64,000 nt of DNA from a bacterium (GTDB lineage: Bacteria > Actinomycetota > Acidimicrobiia > Spongiisociales > UBA5794), in contig JAAETI010000486.1 of assembly GCA_024228555.1 (NCBI GenBank), positions 62,001 through 126,000 of the forward strand, read 5' to 3'. The stretch's first letter is position 1; each line of letters opens with the position of its first letter. The position numbers were made by a program, and so were the translations under genes. The notes under the pieces are model-generated. The model searched no databases, was not told where the DNA came from, and saw only the letters and a program-made list of their open reading frames with translations. This document shows, one piece after another, positions 35,370 through 43,887 of this stretch.

Positions 35370-37439
35370 GTGGAGATTTGGCTATACCTTGCCATGGGTT
35401 CTGCGCTGGCTGCGCTTGTCTTGGCTCTGACGTTTGCGCGTCAGGTAAACAGCGCCAGCCCCGGCAACGACCTCATGCAGGAGTTGATGGGCGCCATCCG
35501 TGAAGGCGCGATGGCGTTTATTCGGCGTGAATACACGGCCGTTACCGGCTTTGTTGTAATCATGGCTCTGCTTATCTTTGCCCTCCTCGACTGGGGGCGC
35601 CCCTGGGGTGCTGTCGCCTACGTTTTTGGTGCGGTCCTCTCGGCACTCGCCGGGTTCATCGGTATGCGAATTGCCACAGCGGCCAACGCTCGAACCGCTG
35701 AAGCCGCCCGCATCGGCGGCATCGACGCCGCTCTTCCGCTTGCGTTCCGCGGCGGCGGGGTCATGGGTTTCACTGTTGCCGGCCTTGGGCTTCTTGGCCT
35801 TAGTCTTGGCTACTGGTTCTTCGAGATCATGCTCGAGGACCCCCAATCGTTCGAGATCATCACGGCCATTGGCCTTGGTGGCTCGACCATTGCACTGTTC
35901 TCCCGTGTTGGCGGTGGTATCTATACCAAGGCAGCTGATGTCGGTGCAGACCTGGTCGGCAAGGTTGAAGCAGGCATCCCCGAGGATGACCCCCGCAACC
36001 CGGCAACTATCGCAGACAACGTTGGCGACAATGTCGGCGATGTCGCCGGTATGGGTGCGGATCTATTCGAGAGCTATGTCGGCTCCATGATCGCCCCGAT
36101 CGCATTCGCCGCGTTTGCCTTCGCCGGTGAGGCGTTCCAGCCAGAAGCGTTCTTCTACCCGCTGATGATCGCCACTATCGGTACTGTTTCCTCGATTATC
36201 GGCTCATTCTTCGTCAAGCCGGGTAAGGGCAGCCTGGCTGCCGCCCTGCACCGTGGAACCTATGTGGCGATGGGTCTCACCGTCGCGGGGGTGGCGGTCA
36301 TCACGCCAACGTTCTTCAGCGATGACGCTGGTGTCGACAACACCTGGGGCCTGGTGATCTCGGTGGTCGTCGGCCTTGCAGTCGGCTGGCTGATCGGTCA
36401 GATCTCTGAATGGTTCACCAGCGACCACCACAAGATCGTCAAAGAGATCGCTCGCCAATCACAGACCGGACCGGCGACTGTTGCCCTTGAAGGTATTGCG
36501 GAGGGAATGCGCTCCGCCGCTTTCTCCGTCATCGTTATTGCGTTTGGCATGCTTGGCGCCTACTGGGGCGGCGAAATGGCCTTCGATGTCGAACTTGCCG
36601 GGATCTACGGAATCGCCATTGCAGCCATTGGTGTTCTTTCGACACTTGGCATGACCGTTTCCGTTGACGCATACGGACCAATCGCTGACAACGCAGGTGG
36701 AATCGCTGAAATGGCGCATCTACCCCCCGAGGTCAGGGAGACCACCGATGCCCTCGACTCGCTCGGCAACACCACCGCGGCCGTTGCCAAGGGCTTTGCC
36801 ATCGCTTCAGCGGCTGTCACGGCTCTAGCGTTGTTCTTCACCTTCCGCCAAGCGGTCATCACCGCAGGTGGAGAGCTCGATACCCTGAACATCTTGGAGA
36901 TCGAAGTAATCGTCGGTCTCTTCCTTGGTGGAATGTTCCCGTTCCTGTTTGCCTCGATGACTATCAAAGCTGTTGGCCGCGCCGCCAACCAGATGATCGA
37001 AGAGGTAAGACGCCAGTTCCGTGAGATTCCTGGCTTGCGTGAGGGCAAGGAAGGTGTCAAGCCTGAGTACGCCAAGTGTGTCGACATCTCGACGACATCG
37101 GCGCTACGAGAGATGATCATCCCCGGTGCGATGGCTGTTGCCCTCCCGCTGGTGGTCGGCTTCATCAGCGTCAAGGCGCTTGGTGGGTTGCTGGCAGGTG
37201 CGCTCGTGACCGGCTTCCTGCTTGCCATCTTCATGGCCAACGCCGGTGGGGCGTGGGACAACGCCAAGAAGTTCATCGAGGCCGGTGCATATGGCGGCAA
37301 GGGCTCTGATTCCCACAAGGCTGCGGTCGTCGGTGACACGATCGGTGACCCGTTTAAGGACACCTCCGGTCCTGCGATGAACATCGTTATCAAGGTTATG
37401 ACGATTGTCAGCCTGATCTTCGCTTCGGCGTTCGTCTAA
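35370..37439 (+). CDS. hppA: Membrane-bound ion-translocating pyrophosphatase, K+-dependent type
   Basis: 689-aa integral membrane enzyme (about 15-16 helices) that couples PPi hydrolysis to H+ or Na+ export. Active-site motifs: GGGIYTKAADVGADLVGKVE, DDPRNPATIADNVGDNVGD, VDAYGPIADNAGGIAE and GDTIGDPFKDTSGPAMN. The segment GNTTAAVAKGF has Ala (about residue 470) where K+-independent enzymes have Lys, so K+ dependence is predicted (established for the family by the A460K work). GTG start at 35370 with GGGAG upstream and a TAAAAT box at 35331. Lies just downstream of the trk operon. Confidence 0.95.
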   Translation: MEIWLYLAMGSALAALVLALTFARQVNSASPGNDLMQELMGAIREGAMAFIRREYTAVTGFVVIMALLIFALLDWGRPWGAVAYVFGAVLSALAGFIGMRIATAANARTAEAARIGGIDAALPLAFRGGGVMGFTVAGLGLLGLSLGYWFFEIMLEDPQSFEIITAIGLGGSTIALFSRVGGGIYTKAADVGADLVGKVEAGIPEDDPRNPATIADNVGDNVGDVAGMGADLFESYVGSMIAPIAFAAFAFAGEAFQPEAFFYPLMIATIGTVSSIIGSFFVKPGKGSLAAALHRGTYVAMGLTVAGVAVITPTFFSDDAGVDNTWGLVISVVVGLAVGWLIGQISEWFTSDHHKIVKEIARQSQTGPATVALEGIAEGMRSAAFSVIVIAFGMLGAYWGGEMAFDVELAGIYGIAIAAIGVLSTLGMTVSVDAYGPIADNAGGIAEMAHLPPEVRETTDALDSLGNTTAAVAKGFAIASAAVTALALFFTFRQAVITAGGELDTLNILEIEVIVGLFLGGMFPFLFASMTIKAVGRAANQMIEEVRRQFREIPGLREGKEGVKPEYAKCVDISTTSALREMIIPGAMAVALPLVVGFISVKALGGLLAGALVTGFLLAIFMANAGGAWDNAKKFIEAGAYGGKGSDSHKAAVVGDTIGDPFKDTSGPAMNIVIKVMTIVSLIFASAFV

Positions 37440-37442
37440 GAA

Positions 37443-37625
37443 TCAAACCTGGTCTGAGGAGGAAGACAGCCCCCGGCTTTGCCGGGGGCTGTCTGCGAGG
37501 AATGTTTCGGCGGCTCCGTCACGTGCAGAGACGGCGTCCGTGCGACGCAGGAAGCAGGCAAGAATCTGGCGTTGATTGGCCAGATAGATCTCACGAAATC
37601 GTTGATCCGCCCGATTGTCTTGCAT
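37443..37625 (-). pseudogene. ECF sigma factor remnant (N-terminal part only)
   Basis: 60-aa ORF with a good SD (GGGGAAGG) before the ATG at 37625. Residues 8-45 (RFREIYLANQRQILACFLRR, DAVSARDGAAETFLADS) are region 2.1-2.2 of an ECF sigma factor: the YxxxxxxxxxFLRRTxxxxxAxDxxAETFL pattern. The rest of region 2 and all of region 4 are missing; the frame then runs antisense through the hppA terminator. A deletion that joined the gene to the hppA 3' flank is the simplest reading. Confidence 0.6.
37464..37494 (+). terminator. Strong hairpin after hppA
   Basis: AGACAGCCCCCGGC-TTT-GCCGGGGGCTGTCT, a perfect 14-bp stem 25 bp after the hppA stop. No T tract. The 3' end of the ECF sigma remnant reads through it on the other strand. 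Confidence 0.8.
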
Positions 37626-37706
37626 CGCCTTCCCCTGTGACTCCTCAGAGGAGTTGTGTCCACTTGTCAGCCTATGTCAGGCGGCTGTTGCGGAACAGAT
37701 CGCACT

Positions 37707-38510
37707 TCAGTGAGGGGTGCGGCCAACACCAAGCAGGTGGGGGCTGGCGCCGAGGATGCTGGGCTCATCCTCCAGGCGCTCGAGAAGCTCCAACAGCGCA
37801 TCCTGCTTCTCTTCATCGACCATGCGTTCGTCGAGGTCAGCCGCCGACCACGCAATCCCTTCAACCGGGAGAACCTCGACGTCAACCAATCCGGCGCCTG
37901 TCATATCGGCAAAGAGGTCTTCCGGTCTGTGAAAGTATGAAGTGGTGAAGTATTGGGGATCGCCGGTCGGATTATTGTGCTTGCCGTGCTCCAAGTCATC
38001 AATGACTATCTCGGCGAACTCCGGATCGTCCCAGAAGCCGGCAGCGAGCCCGTCGATTGCCGGTGCGTAACGGGATATGGCAGCGGCGAAAACCGGCGCA
38101 CCTGGCTTGGCCACTCGCACAGCCTCCTGGAGTGCGGTGAGTCGGTGCTTCCTTTTCTGCAAGTGATAGAGGGGGCCCAGCATCAGCACCGTGTCGTAGC
38201 GCTGGTTGGTTGCAGGAAGCTTGCGGGCGTCGCCAAGATGCGATGTGATTCCACGCTGGGTCGCTTGGTCGACATGTCTCTGCACGATGTCGATCAGCTC
38301 GACCTCGTATCCAGCCGCGGTTAGCCAATAGGCGTATACCCCGGGGCCACCGCCCACATCGAGAACACGCCCTGGGGGTTGCGGAAGGTAACGCTTGACC
38401 AGAATCTGCGTGCGGAGGAGCTCCAGCTGGCCAAGTCCGTCCCTAGAGAGCCGAGTGTCTTCGTCGTAACGGTTCTCATAGTGGGCGATGATGTCTTTGT
38501 GAGATTTCAC
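37707..38510 (-). CDS. Class I SAM-dependent methyltransferase
   Basis: 267-aa predicted methyltransferase. Motif I: PGRVLDVGGGPGVYAYWLTA; motif II VELIDIV; DARKLPATNQRYDTVLMLGP and LYHLQKRKHRLTALQEAVRV follow; the C-terminal part is a helical lid. Substrate unknown. The upstream small gene stops at 38515, so the start is taken as the GTG at 38510, although the AGGAGG is directly adjacent to it; a start within the upstream gene (38558) would require an overlap. Confidence 0.8.
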   Translation of the reverse strand: MKSHKDIIAHYENRYDEDTRLSRDGLGQLELLRTQILVKRYLPQPPGRVLDVGGGPGVYAYWLTAAGYEVELIDIVQRHVDQATQRGITSHLGDARKLPATNQRYDTVLMLGPLYHLQKRKHRLTALQEAVRVAKPGAPVFAAAISRYAPAIDGLAAGFWDDPEFAEIVIDDLEHGKHNNPTGDPQYFTTSYFHRPEDLFADMTGAGLVDVEVLPVEGIAWSAADLDERMVDEEKQDALLELLERLEDEPSILGASPHLLGVGRTPH

Positions 38511-38514
38511 CCTC

Positions 38515-38727
38515 CTAATCCTTGCGCATGTCGGGGTCGTTGGCGATTCGCTCCTCATCGGCCTTGCGGCGCTCCCAGTACTCAGCGGCCGCCTTCTTCC
38601 TCGCCGACTTCATCAGGAAGTAGAGCCCGAGGATCACAAGCCCGATCACCGCCCACAGCACCCGCGCCGAGGTTTCCTCGGGCAGGATCGAATCGGAATC
38701 CACAAAGGCGATCAAGATCATCAACAT
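38515..38727 (-). CDS. Small single-pass membrane protein
   Basis: 70 aa: a short N-terminal hydrophobic stretch (MLMILIAFV), a second hydrophobic helix (VLWAVIGLVILGLYFLM), then a highly charged basic/acidic tail (KSARKKAAAEYWERRKADEE) likely to form a cytoplasmic helix. No family recognised. It is upstream of and almost adjacent to the methyltransferase gene and divergent from the histidine phosphatase gene. Confidence 0.6.
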   Translation of the reverse strand: MLMILIAFVDSDSILPEETSARVLWAVIGLVILGLYFLMKSARKKAAAEYWERRKADEERIANDPDMRKD

Positions 38728-38765
38728 GAGGCCTAGCCTACGCCTTCCTCGATGCGGAGCTCCTG

Positions 38766-39989
38766 TTGGCAGTTGAGATCACATTCATTCGCCATGGCCA
38801 GACGACCGGCAATGCTGCCGGCCGTTGGCAGGGCCACACGAACTCGTCGCTGACGGCTGCGGGACAAGAGCAGGCTGCTCGCCTTGGTGCACGGCTTGCC
38901 CACAAGAAGTTCGATCTGGTGATTGCCAGCGATCTCGATCGGACTGTGGAGACCGCCTCCGCTTTGCAACGCCCCATGGAAAAGGACGAGCGATGGCGCG
39001 AGCCATTCTTCGGCGACTGGGAGGACCTCAAGTCGGAGGAGATTCAGGAGAGATATCCCGCGGACCTCGCCGCACTCTTCGAGGGAGAGGACATCGCGTT
39101 CGGCGGAGGGGAGCGCCTGTCCGGCGTGATGGAGCGCACCAAAGCCGCTCTTGACGATGTTGTCGATCGGGTCGGAGACGGCTCGGTTGCGGTTGTCAGC
39201 CACGGCATGGCGCTGCTTACGCTCGTTAGCGGACTGCTCGGGACCAAGCGTCCCAGCCCGTTGCGTCTTCTCGGCAACACGGCCATAGCCACGGTGAGCG
39301 TCGGCGGTTCCGTCGCTCTGCTGCGGTACAACGATCACACCCATCTCGACGAAGACGGAACTGCTCACTACGGACACAGTCCCGAGGACACGGAAGTGAT
39401 TCTGGCCCGGCACGGCCAGACCACGTCGAATGTGGAGCGACGTTGGCAAGGGCATCAAGACGGAATGCTCAGTGAACTCGGACGAAGTCAGGCCGCGCTG
39501 CTGGGGGAATCCTTGACAAATGTCGATGCCTTGTATTCGTCGCCGCTGAGCCGTGCTGTCGACACAGCAGCGGAGATTGGCTGGCAGCAAGGTTTGGAGA
39601 TCCAGCTCGAGTCTGGTCTGAAGGAGCGCGGTTTCGGGGCCTGGGAGGGGATGACAACCCGCGAGATCATGGATGCGTTCCCCGACGAGTATCAAGATTT
39701 TCGACGCGGGGTCGAAGCCACCCCCGGTGGCAACGGCGAAACGCTGCCCGATGTCAGACATCGGATCGCGGAGTCGATGAGAACGATTGTGAGCCGCCAC
39801 CCAGGCAAAAACGTTGCCGTAGTCTCGCACGGTGGCGCTACCCGGGCCTGGGTTAGCGAGTTCCTCGGAATCAACAACGGGAGTCGCAACGGCCTCGGGA
39901 TATTGGACAACACCGCACACGGTCGCGTTGCCTTCACCAGGCGCGGCCCAATCTTGGTCAACTGGAATTTGGCGCCGCATCTGACATGA
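38766..39989 (+). CDS. Tandem-domain histidine phosphatase (PGAM-like, two modules)
   Basis: 407 aa formed by two histidine-phosphatase modules. Module 1 starts FIRHGQTTGNAAGRWQGHTN with VVSHGMALL near residue 145; module 2 starts LARHGQTTSNVERRWQGHQD near residue 214, with VVSHGGATRAW near 355. Each RHG catalytic His, the Glu of ERGFGAWEG (module 2) / EPFFGDWED (module 1) and the second His are present, so both may be active. Phosphate substrate unknown. TTG start at 38766; ATGA overlap with the next gene. Confidence 0.85.
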   Translation: MAVEITFIRHGQTTGNAAGRWQGHTNSSLTAAGQEQAARLGARLAHKKFDLVIASDLDRTVETASALQRPMEKDERWREPFFGDWEDLKSEEIQERYPADLAALFEGEDIAFGGGERLSGVMERTKAALDDVVDRVGDGSVAVVSHGMALLTLVSGLLGTKRPSPLRLLGNTAIATVSVGGSVALLRYNDHTHLDEDGTAHYGHSPEDTEVILARHGQTTSNVERRWQGHQDGMLSELGRSQAALLGESLTNVDALYSSPLSRAVDTAAEIGWQQGLEIQLESGLKERGFGAWEGMTTREIMDAFPDEYQDFRRGVEATPGGNGETLPDVRHRIAESMRTIVSRHPGKNVAVVSHGGATRAWVSEFLGINNGSRNGLGILDNTAHGRVAFTRRGPILVNWNLAPHLT

Positions 39990-41062
39990 GACTCCTGGTA
40001 ATCACCAACGACTTTCCCCCCAAGCCCGGCGGTATCCAGACGTACTTGGGGAGCCTTCTCGACGCATATCCAGATCCAGTCCGAGTGCTTGCTCCTGCCG
40101 ATGGACCGGCGATCGGCACCAGCAAGGGCGAGGAGATTGTTCGTCGTGGCAAGCGCCGGTTCATGTGGCCGACCAAGAGCGTTGTCGATTGGTTTATCGC
40201 CGAGGCTCGAGACTTCGAAGCCGACGCAGTATTCTTCGGAGCCCCTCATCCGCTGACTCGAGCGACGCCCCGTCTCAAGAACGAGCTGGGGATCCCCGTG
40301 GGGATTCTCTGTCACGGTGCCGAGGTAACGATCCCTGCCGCGATCCCCGGGGTGCGGTCCTGGCTAAGGAAGACGTTGCGATCGGCAGACGTCCTGTTTG
40401 CAGTCAGCCGGTTTACCCAGGGCAAAGTGAGCAAACTTACCGGCCGTGATGTCGTGCCGATCGGGGCCGGAGTCGAAGTTGACACGTTCACCCCTGCCGA
40501 GCCACCGCCGGAGAACACACCACCCCTCGTTGGATGTGTCAGCCGCTTTGTGCCACGCAAGGGTCAGGACCGTGTGATCGCCGCGGCCGACGAATTGAGG
40601 CGACATGGAACCGAAGTTGAGGTGCTCATCGTCGGCAAGGGCCGCACCGAGGCCAAGCTTCGCAAGCTCGCAGCCGATTCCGACGTCGATGTTCGGTTCG
40701 AGATCGACGTCCCGTGGAAGGATCTCGCCGGTCTGTACCGGTCGATGGATGTATTCTGCATGCCATGTCGCAGTCGGTGGGGTGGTCTCGAGGTGGAAGG
40801 TCTCGGACTGGTGTTCCTGGAAGCGGCCGCTGCAGGACTACCCGTCCTGGCCGGATCGTCAGGTGGCTCACCGGAGACAGTGCTGCCCGGTGAGACCGGA
40901 TTTGTTGTTGACTCTGTCGCCGACATCGTCGAGGGTCTCGAGATCATCCTTGCCGACCCCGAAAGAGCCCGCCAAATGGGGGCTAAAGGGAGGCGCCGGG
41001 TCGCCGAGGAATACGTGTGGGATCGGGTCGTTGCGAACCTTCAAGGCGGCTTCCGGTCTTGA
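39986..41062 (+). CDS. GT4 family glycosyltransferase, PimB-like
   Basis: 358-aa cytosolic or membrane-associated GT-B glycosyltransferase. N-terminal NDFPPKPGGIQTYLGSLL, LCHGAEVTIPAAIPG, then VSRFVPRKGQDRVIAAADEL, VGKGRTEAKLRKLA, and the GT4 EX7E element EGLGLVFLEAAAAGLPVLAG. The pattern is closest to PimB' (phosphatidylinositol mannoside mannosyltransferase), which adds the second mannose to PIM; that specific substrate is likely but not proven. Overlaps the phosphatase gene by 4 bp. Confidence 0.8.
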   Translation: MRLLVITNDFPPKPGGIQTYLGSLLDAYPDPVRVLAPADGPAIGTSKGEEIVRRGKRRFMWPTKSVVDWFIAEARDFEADAVFFGAPHPLTRATPRLKNELGIPVGILCHGAEVTIPAAIPGVRSWLRKTLRSADVLFAVSRFTQGKVSKLTGRDVVPIGAGVEVDTFTPAEPPPENTPPLVGCVSRFVPRKGQDRVIAAADELRRHGTEVEVLIVGKGRTEAKLRKLAADSDVDVRFEIDVPWKDLAGLYRSMDVFCMPCRSRWGGLEVEGLGLVFLEAAAAGLPVLAGSSGGSPETVLPGETGFVVDSVADIVEGLEIILADPERARQMGAKGRRRVAEEYVWDRVVANLQGGFRS

Positions 41063-41141
41063 CATCGGGGCAGATGTGTCGTAATCATCGTCCCCGCTCT
41101 ACGTTTTCTAGTCGGCCCGCGGGACCGCGTCCTGCCAACGA

Positions 41142-43817
41142 ATGTCACCAAAACTCGTAATTGTTGAATCACCGGCGAAAGCCAAGATCATCTCTGGGTA
41201 CCTGGGAGATGACTACGTCGTTGAGTCGTCCATCGGACACATCCGGGACATTCCTGCCAAAGCCGCCGACGCACCGAAGAGTCTGCAAGAGGAGTGGCGG
41301 CGGACTCGCTACGGCGTTGATGTCGACAATGACTTCAAGCCTCTCTACGTTGTGACGCCGGACAAGAAGCAGCAGGTCACGAAACTCAAGCGTCTCATGA
41401 AGGATGCTGATGAGCTGCTCCTCGCCACTGATGAGGATCGTGAAGGAGAAGCCATAGCCTGGCACCTCATCGAGACTCTCAATCCCCGTATTCCCATCCG
41501 GCGGATGGTGTTTCACGAAATCACACCGGCCGCAATTGCGGAAGCCGCCTCACACCCTCGTGAGCTCGACAGAGGCTTGGTCGATGCTCAGGAGGCACGC
41601 CGAATCCTCGACAGGCTCTACGGCTATGAGGTGTCGCCGGTTCTGTGGCGCAAGGTCAAGCGAGGTCTCTCGGCGGGTCGAGTGCAGTCCCCGGCCACGC
41701 GTATCGTGGTGGACCGCGAGCGGGAACGCATGGCGTTCGTCGCCGCCGGCTATTGGGATCTTGTCGGCACCTTCGACACAGACAAGGGTGCCTTCGATGC
41801 CACTCTCGTTGCGATCGATGGTCAGGCCATTGCCACTGGCCGTGACTTTGATGAGCAGGGCAAGGCCAAGACCGACAAGAAGCTCATTCTCAACGAGAAG
41901 CAGGCTGTTGAGCTGGCCACCAAGCTGCTGACCGCACCCGCCGAGGTTGCTTCCGTCGAAGCCAAGCCATACACCCGCCGCCCCTACCCACCGTTCCGCA
42001 CCTCGACCATGCAGCAAGAGGCAGGCCGCAAACTCCGCTTCGGAGCTCGCCGCACCATGTCTGCCGCACAGCGGCTTTACGAGGGTGGGTTCATCACCTA
42101 CATGAGAACCGACTCGTTGACGTTGTCGGCAGCAGCCATCGATGCAGCCCGCAGCCTCGTAGCCGACAAGTACGGAGCCGAGTATCTGCCCGACAAGCCC
42201 CGTTCCTACAAGTCAAAGGTCAAGAACGCCCAGGAGGCACACGAGGCCATTCGGCCCGCCGGCGAGACGTTCAAATCGCCAAAGACGATTGCAGGCCAGT
42301 TCGGGGCCACTTCTGACGAGGCGAAGCTCTACGACCTCATCTGGAAGCGCACCGTTGCGTCGCAGATGAAGGATGCCAAAGGGGAGAGCGTCAAAGTGGT
42401 GGTTGTCGCAACTCCGCAGGGCGAGGTGTCAAGCCAGTTCGCTGCATCCGGCACCACGATCCTGTTCCCGGGGTTCCTACGCGCATATGTGGAGGGCACC
42501 GATGATCCCGAGGCTGCCCTCGACGATCAGGAGCGACATCTTCCTGCGGTCGCCAAGGGCGACACGGTCACCCCCGCCGCGATCGAGCCAAAGGGACACG
42601 AGACAAAGCCCCCGGCCCGCTACACCGAGGCTTCGCTTGTGAAGCGCCTCGAGGAGCTGGAAATTGGACGCCCTTCGACCTACGCGTCGATCATCAGCAC
42701 CATTCAGGATCGTGGCTATGTCTACAAGAAAGGCAGTGCGTTGGTGCCGACTTTCACCGCTTTTGCGGTTGTGGCGCTGATGGAGCAACACTTCTCGGAT
42801 CTGGTTGATCTGGCGTTCACCGCCCGCATGGAAGATGATCTCGATCAGATCGCCAGCGGTGATATGGAGCCCATCCCGTGGCTCAAGCGCTTCTACTTCG
42901 GCAACGGTCATCCGGGGTTGAAGGCTCTGGTCTCGGCCAACATCGAAGAGATCGATGCGCGAGAGATCAACTCGATTCCCATCGGCGAAGACTCCGCCGG
43001 CAAAACCGTTGTGGCTCGCTCTGGCAAGTTTGGGCCCTATGTTCAGCGCGGCGATGAGACTGCCAGCATCCCCCTTGACCTGCCTCCTGACGAGTTGTCT
43101 GTCGAAAAAGCCATCGAGTTCCTGGAGGCTCCCAGCGGTGACCGAACCCTGGGCACCGACCCGCAAACGGGCTTGGAGGTATCGGTGCGCAACGGCCGTT
43201 TTGGCCCATACATCCAGCTCGGCGAGCAGGAGCCGGACAGCAAGCTCAAGCCAAAGCGGTCATCGCTCTTCAAGGACATGAGCGAGGAATCGGTGACCCT
43301 CGAGGACGCCCTGAAGCTGCTGAGTATTCCCCGGGTTGTTGGCAAACACCCAGAAGACGATGCCGACATTGTGGCGCTCAACGGTCGGTACGGGCCCTAC
43401 ATCACATGGGGCAAGGAGAGCAGAAGCCTCGAGACCGAGCAGCAACTATTCAGCATCGATGTGGAAGATGCCGTACGGCGCCTCAAGGAACCCAAAAAGC
43501 GCGGCCGTCGCGCTGCCGCCCCACCGCTCAAAGAGGTCGGCGACGATCCGAACTCGGGCAAGCCGGTGGTGGTCAAGGAAGGCCGGTTCGGGCCATACGT
43601 GACCGATGGCGAGACGAATGCATCGTTGCGTGTTGCCGACACCATTGAGGCCATGACGATCGAGCGCGCAGCCGAGCTGCTCCAATTGCGACGCGAACGG
43701 GTCGCCGCACAGGGCGGTGCCAAGGCAAAAACCACCAAAAGGAAGCCGGCAAAGAAGAAGGCCACCGCTAAGAAGAAGGCCCCTGCAAAGAAGAAGGCGC
43801 CCGCAAAGAAGAAGTGA
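41142..43817 (+). CDS. topA: DNA topoisomerase I
   Basis: Type IA topoisomerase that relaxes negative supercoils, 891 aa. TOPRIM: LVIVESPAKAKII and ATDEDREGEAIAWHL; active-site region EGGFITYMRTDSLTLS (catalytic Tyr); HEAIRP; RPSTYASIISTIQDRGYV. The C-terminus has about four toprim-C repeats (SGKFGPYVQ, NGRFGPYIQ, NGRYGPYIT, EGRFGPYVT) and a Lys/Ala tail (KKKAPAKKK repeats) instead of zinc fingers, as in other actinobacteria. Confidence 0.97.
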   Translation: MSPKLVIVESPAKAKIISGYLGDDYVVESSIGHIRDIPAKAADAPKSLQEEWRRTRYGVDVDNDFKPLYVVTPDKKQQVTKLKRLMKDADELLLATDEDREGEAIAWHLIETLNPRIPIRRMVFHEITPAAIAEAASHPRELDRGLVDAQEARRILDRLYGYEVSPVLWRKVKRGLSAGRVQSPATRIVVDRERERMAFVAAGYWDLVGTFDTDKGAFDATLVAIDGQAIATGRDFDEQGKAKTDKKLILNEKQAVELATKLLTAPAEVASVEAKPYTRRPYPPFRTSTMQQEAGRKLRFGARRTMSAAQRLYEGGFITYMRTDSLTLSAAAIDAARSLVADKYGAEYLPDKPRSYKSKVKNAQEAHEAIRPAGETFKSPKTIAGQFGATSDEAKLYDLIWKRTVASQMKDAKGESVKVVVVATPQGEVSSQFAASGTTILFPGFLRAYVEGTDDPEAALDDQERHLPAVAKGDTVTPAAIEPKGHETKPPARYTEASLVKRLEELEIGRPSTYASIISTIQDRGYVYKKGSALVPTFTAFAVVALMEQHFSDLVDLAFTARMEDDLDQIASGDMEPIPWLKRFYFGNGHPGLKALVSANIEEIDAREINSIPIGEDSAGKTVVARSGKFGPYVQRGDETASIPLDLPPDELSVEKAIEFLEAPSGDRTLGTDPQTGLEVSVRNGRFGPYIQLGEQEPDSKLKPKRSSLFKDMSEESVTLEDALKLLSIPRVVGKHPEDDADIVALNGRYGPYITWGKESRSLETEQQLFSIDVEDAVRRLKEPKKRGRRAAAPPLKEVGDDPNSGKPVVVKEGRFGPYVTDGETNASLRVADTIEAMTIERAAELLQLRRERVAAQGGAKAKTTKRKPAKKKATAKKKAPAKKKAPAKKK

Positions 43818-43887
43818 CGACTTCGTATTCACGGTCGGCCATCTTCGAACACCGTAGTGGGCCAGCCCGGCACTAGGGTTCTCTGCG

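Noticed and set aside
36605-37393. 262-aa minus-strand ORF
   Set aside because: Antisense of hppA; no motif.
38733-39980. 415-aa minus-strand ORF
   Set aside because: Antisense of the tandem histidine phosphatase; both modules on the plus strand are intact.
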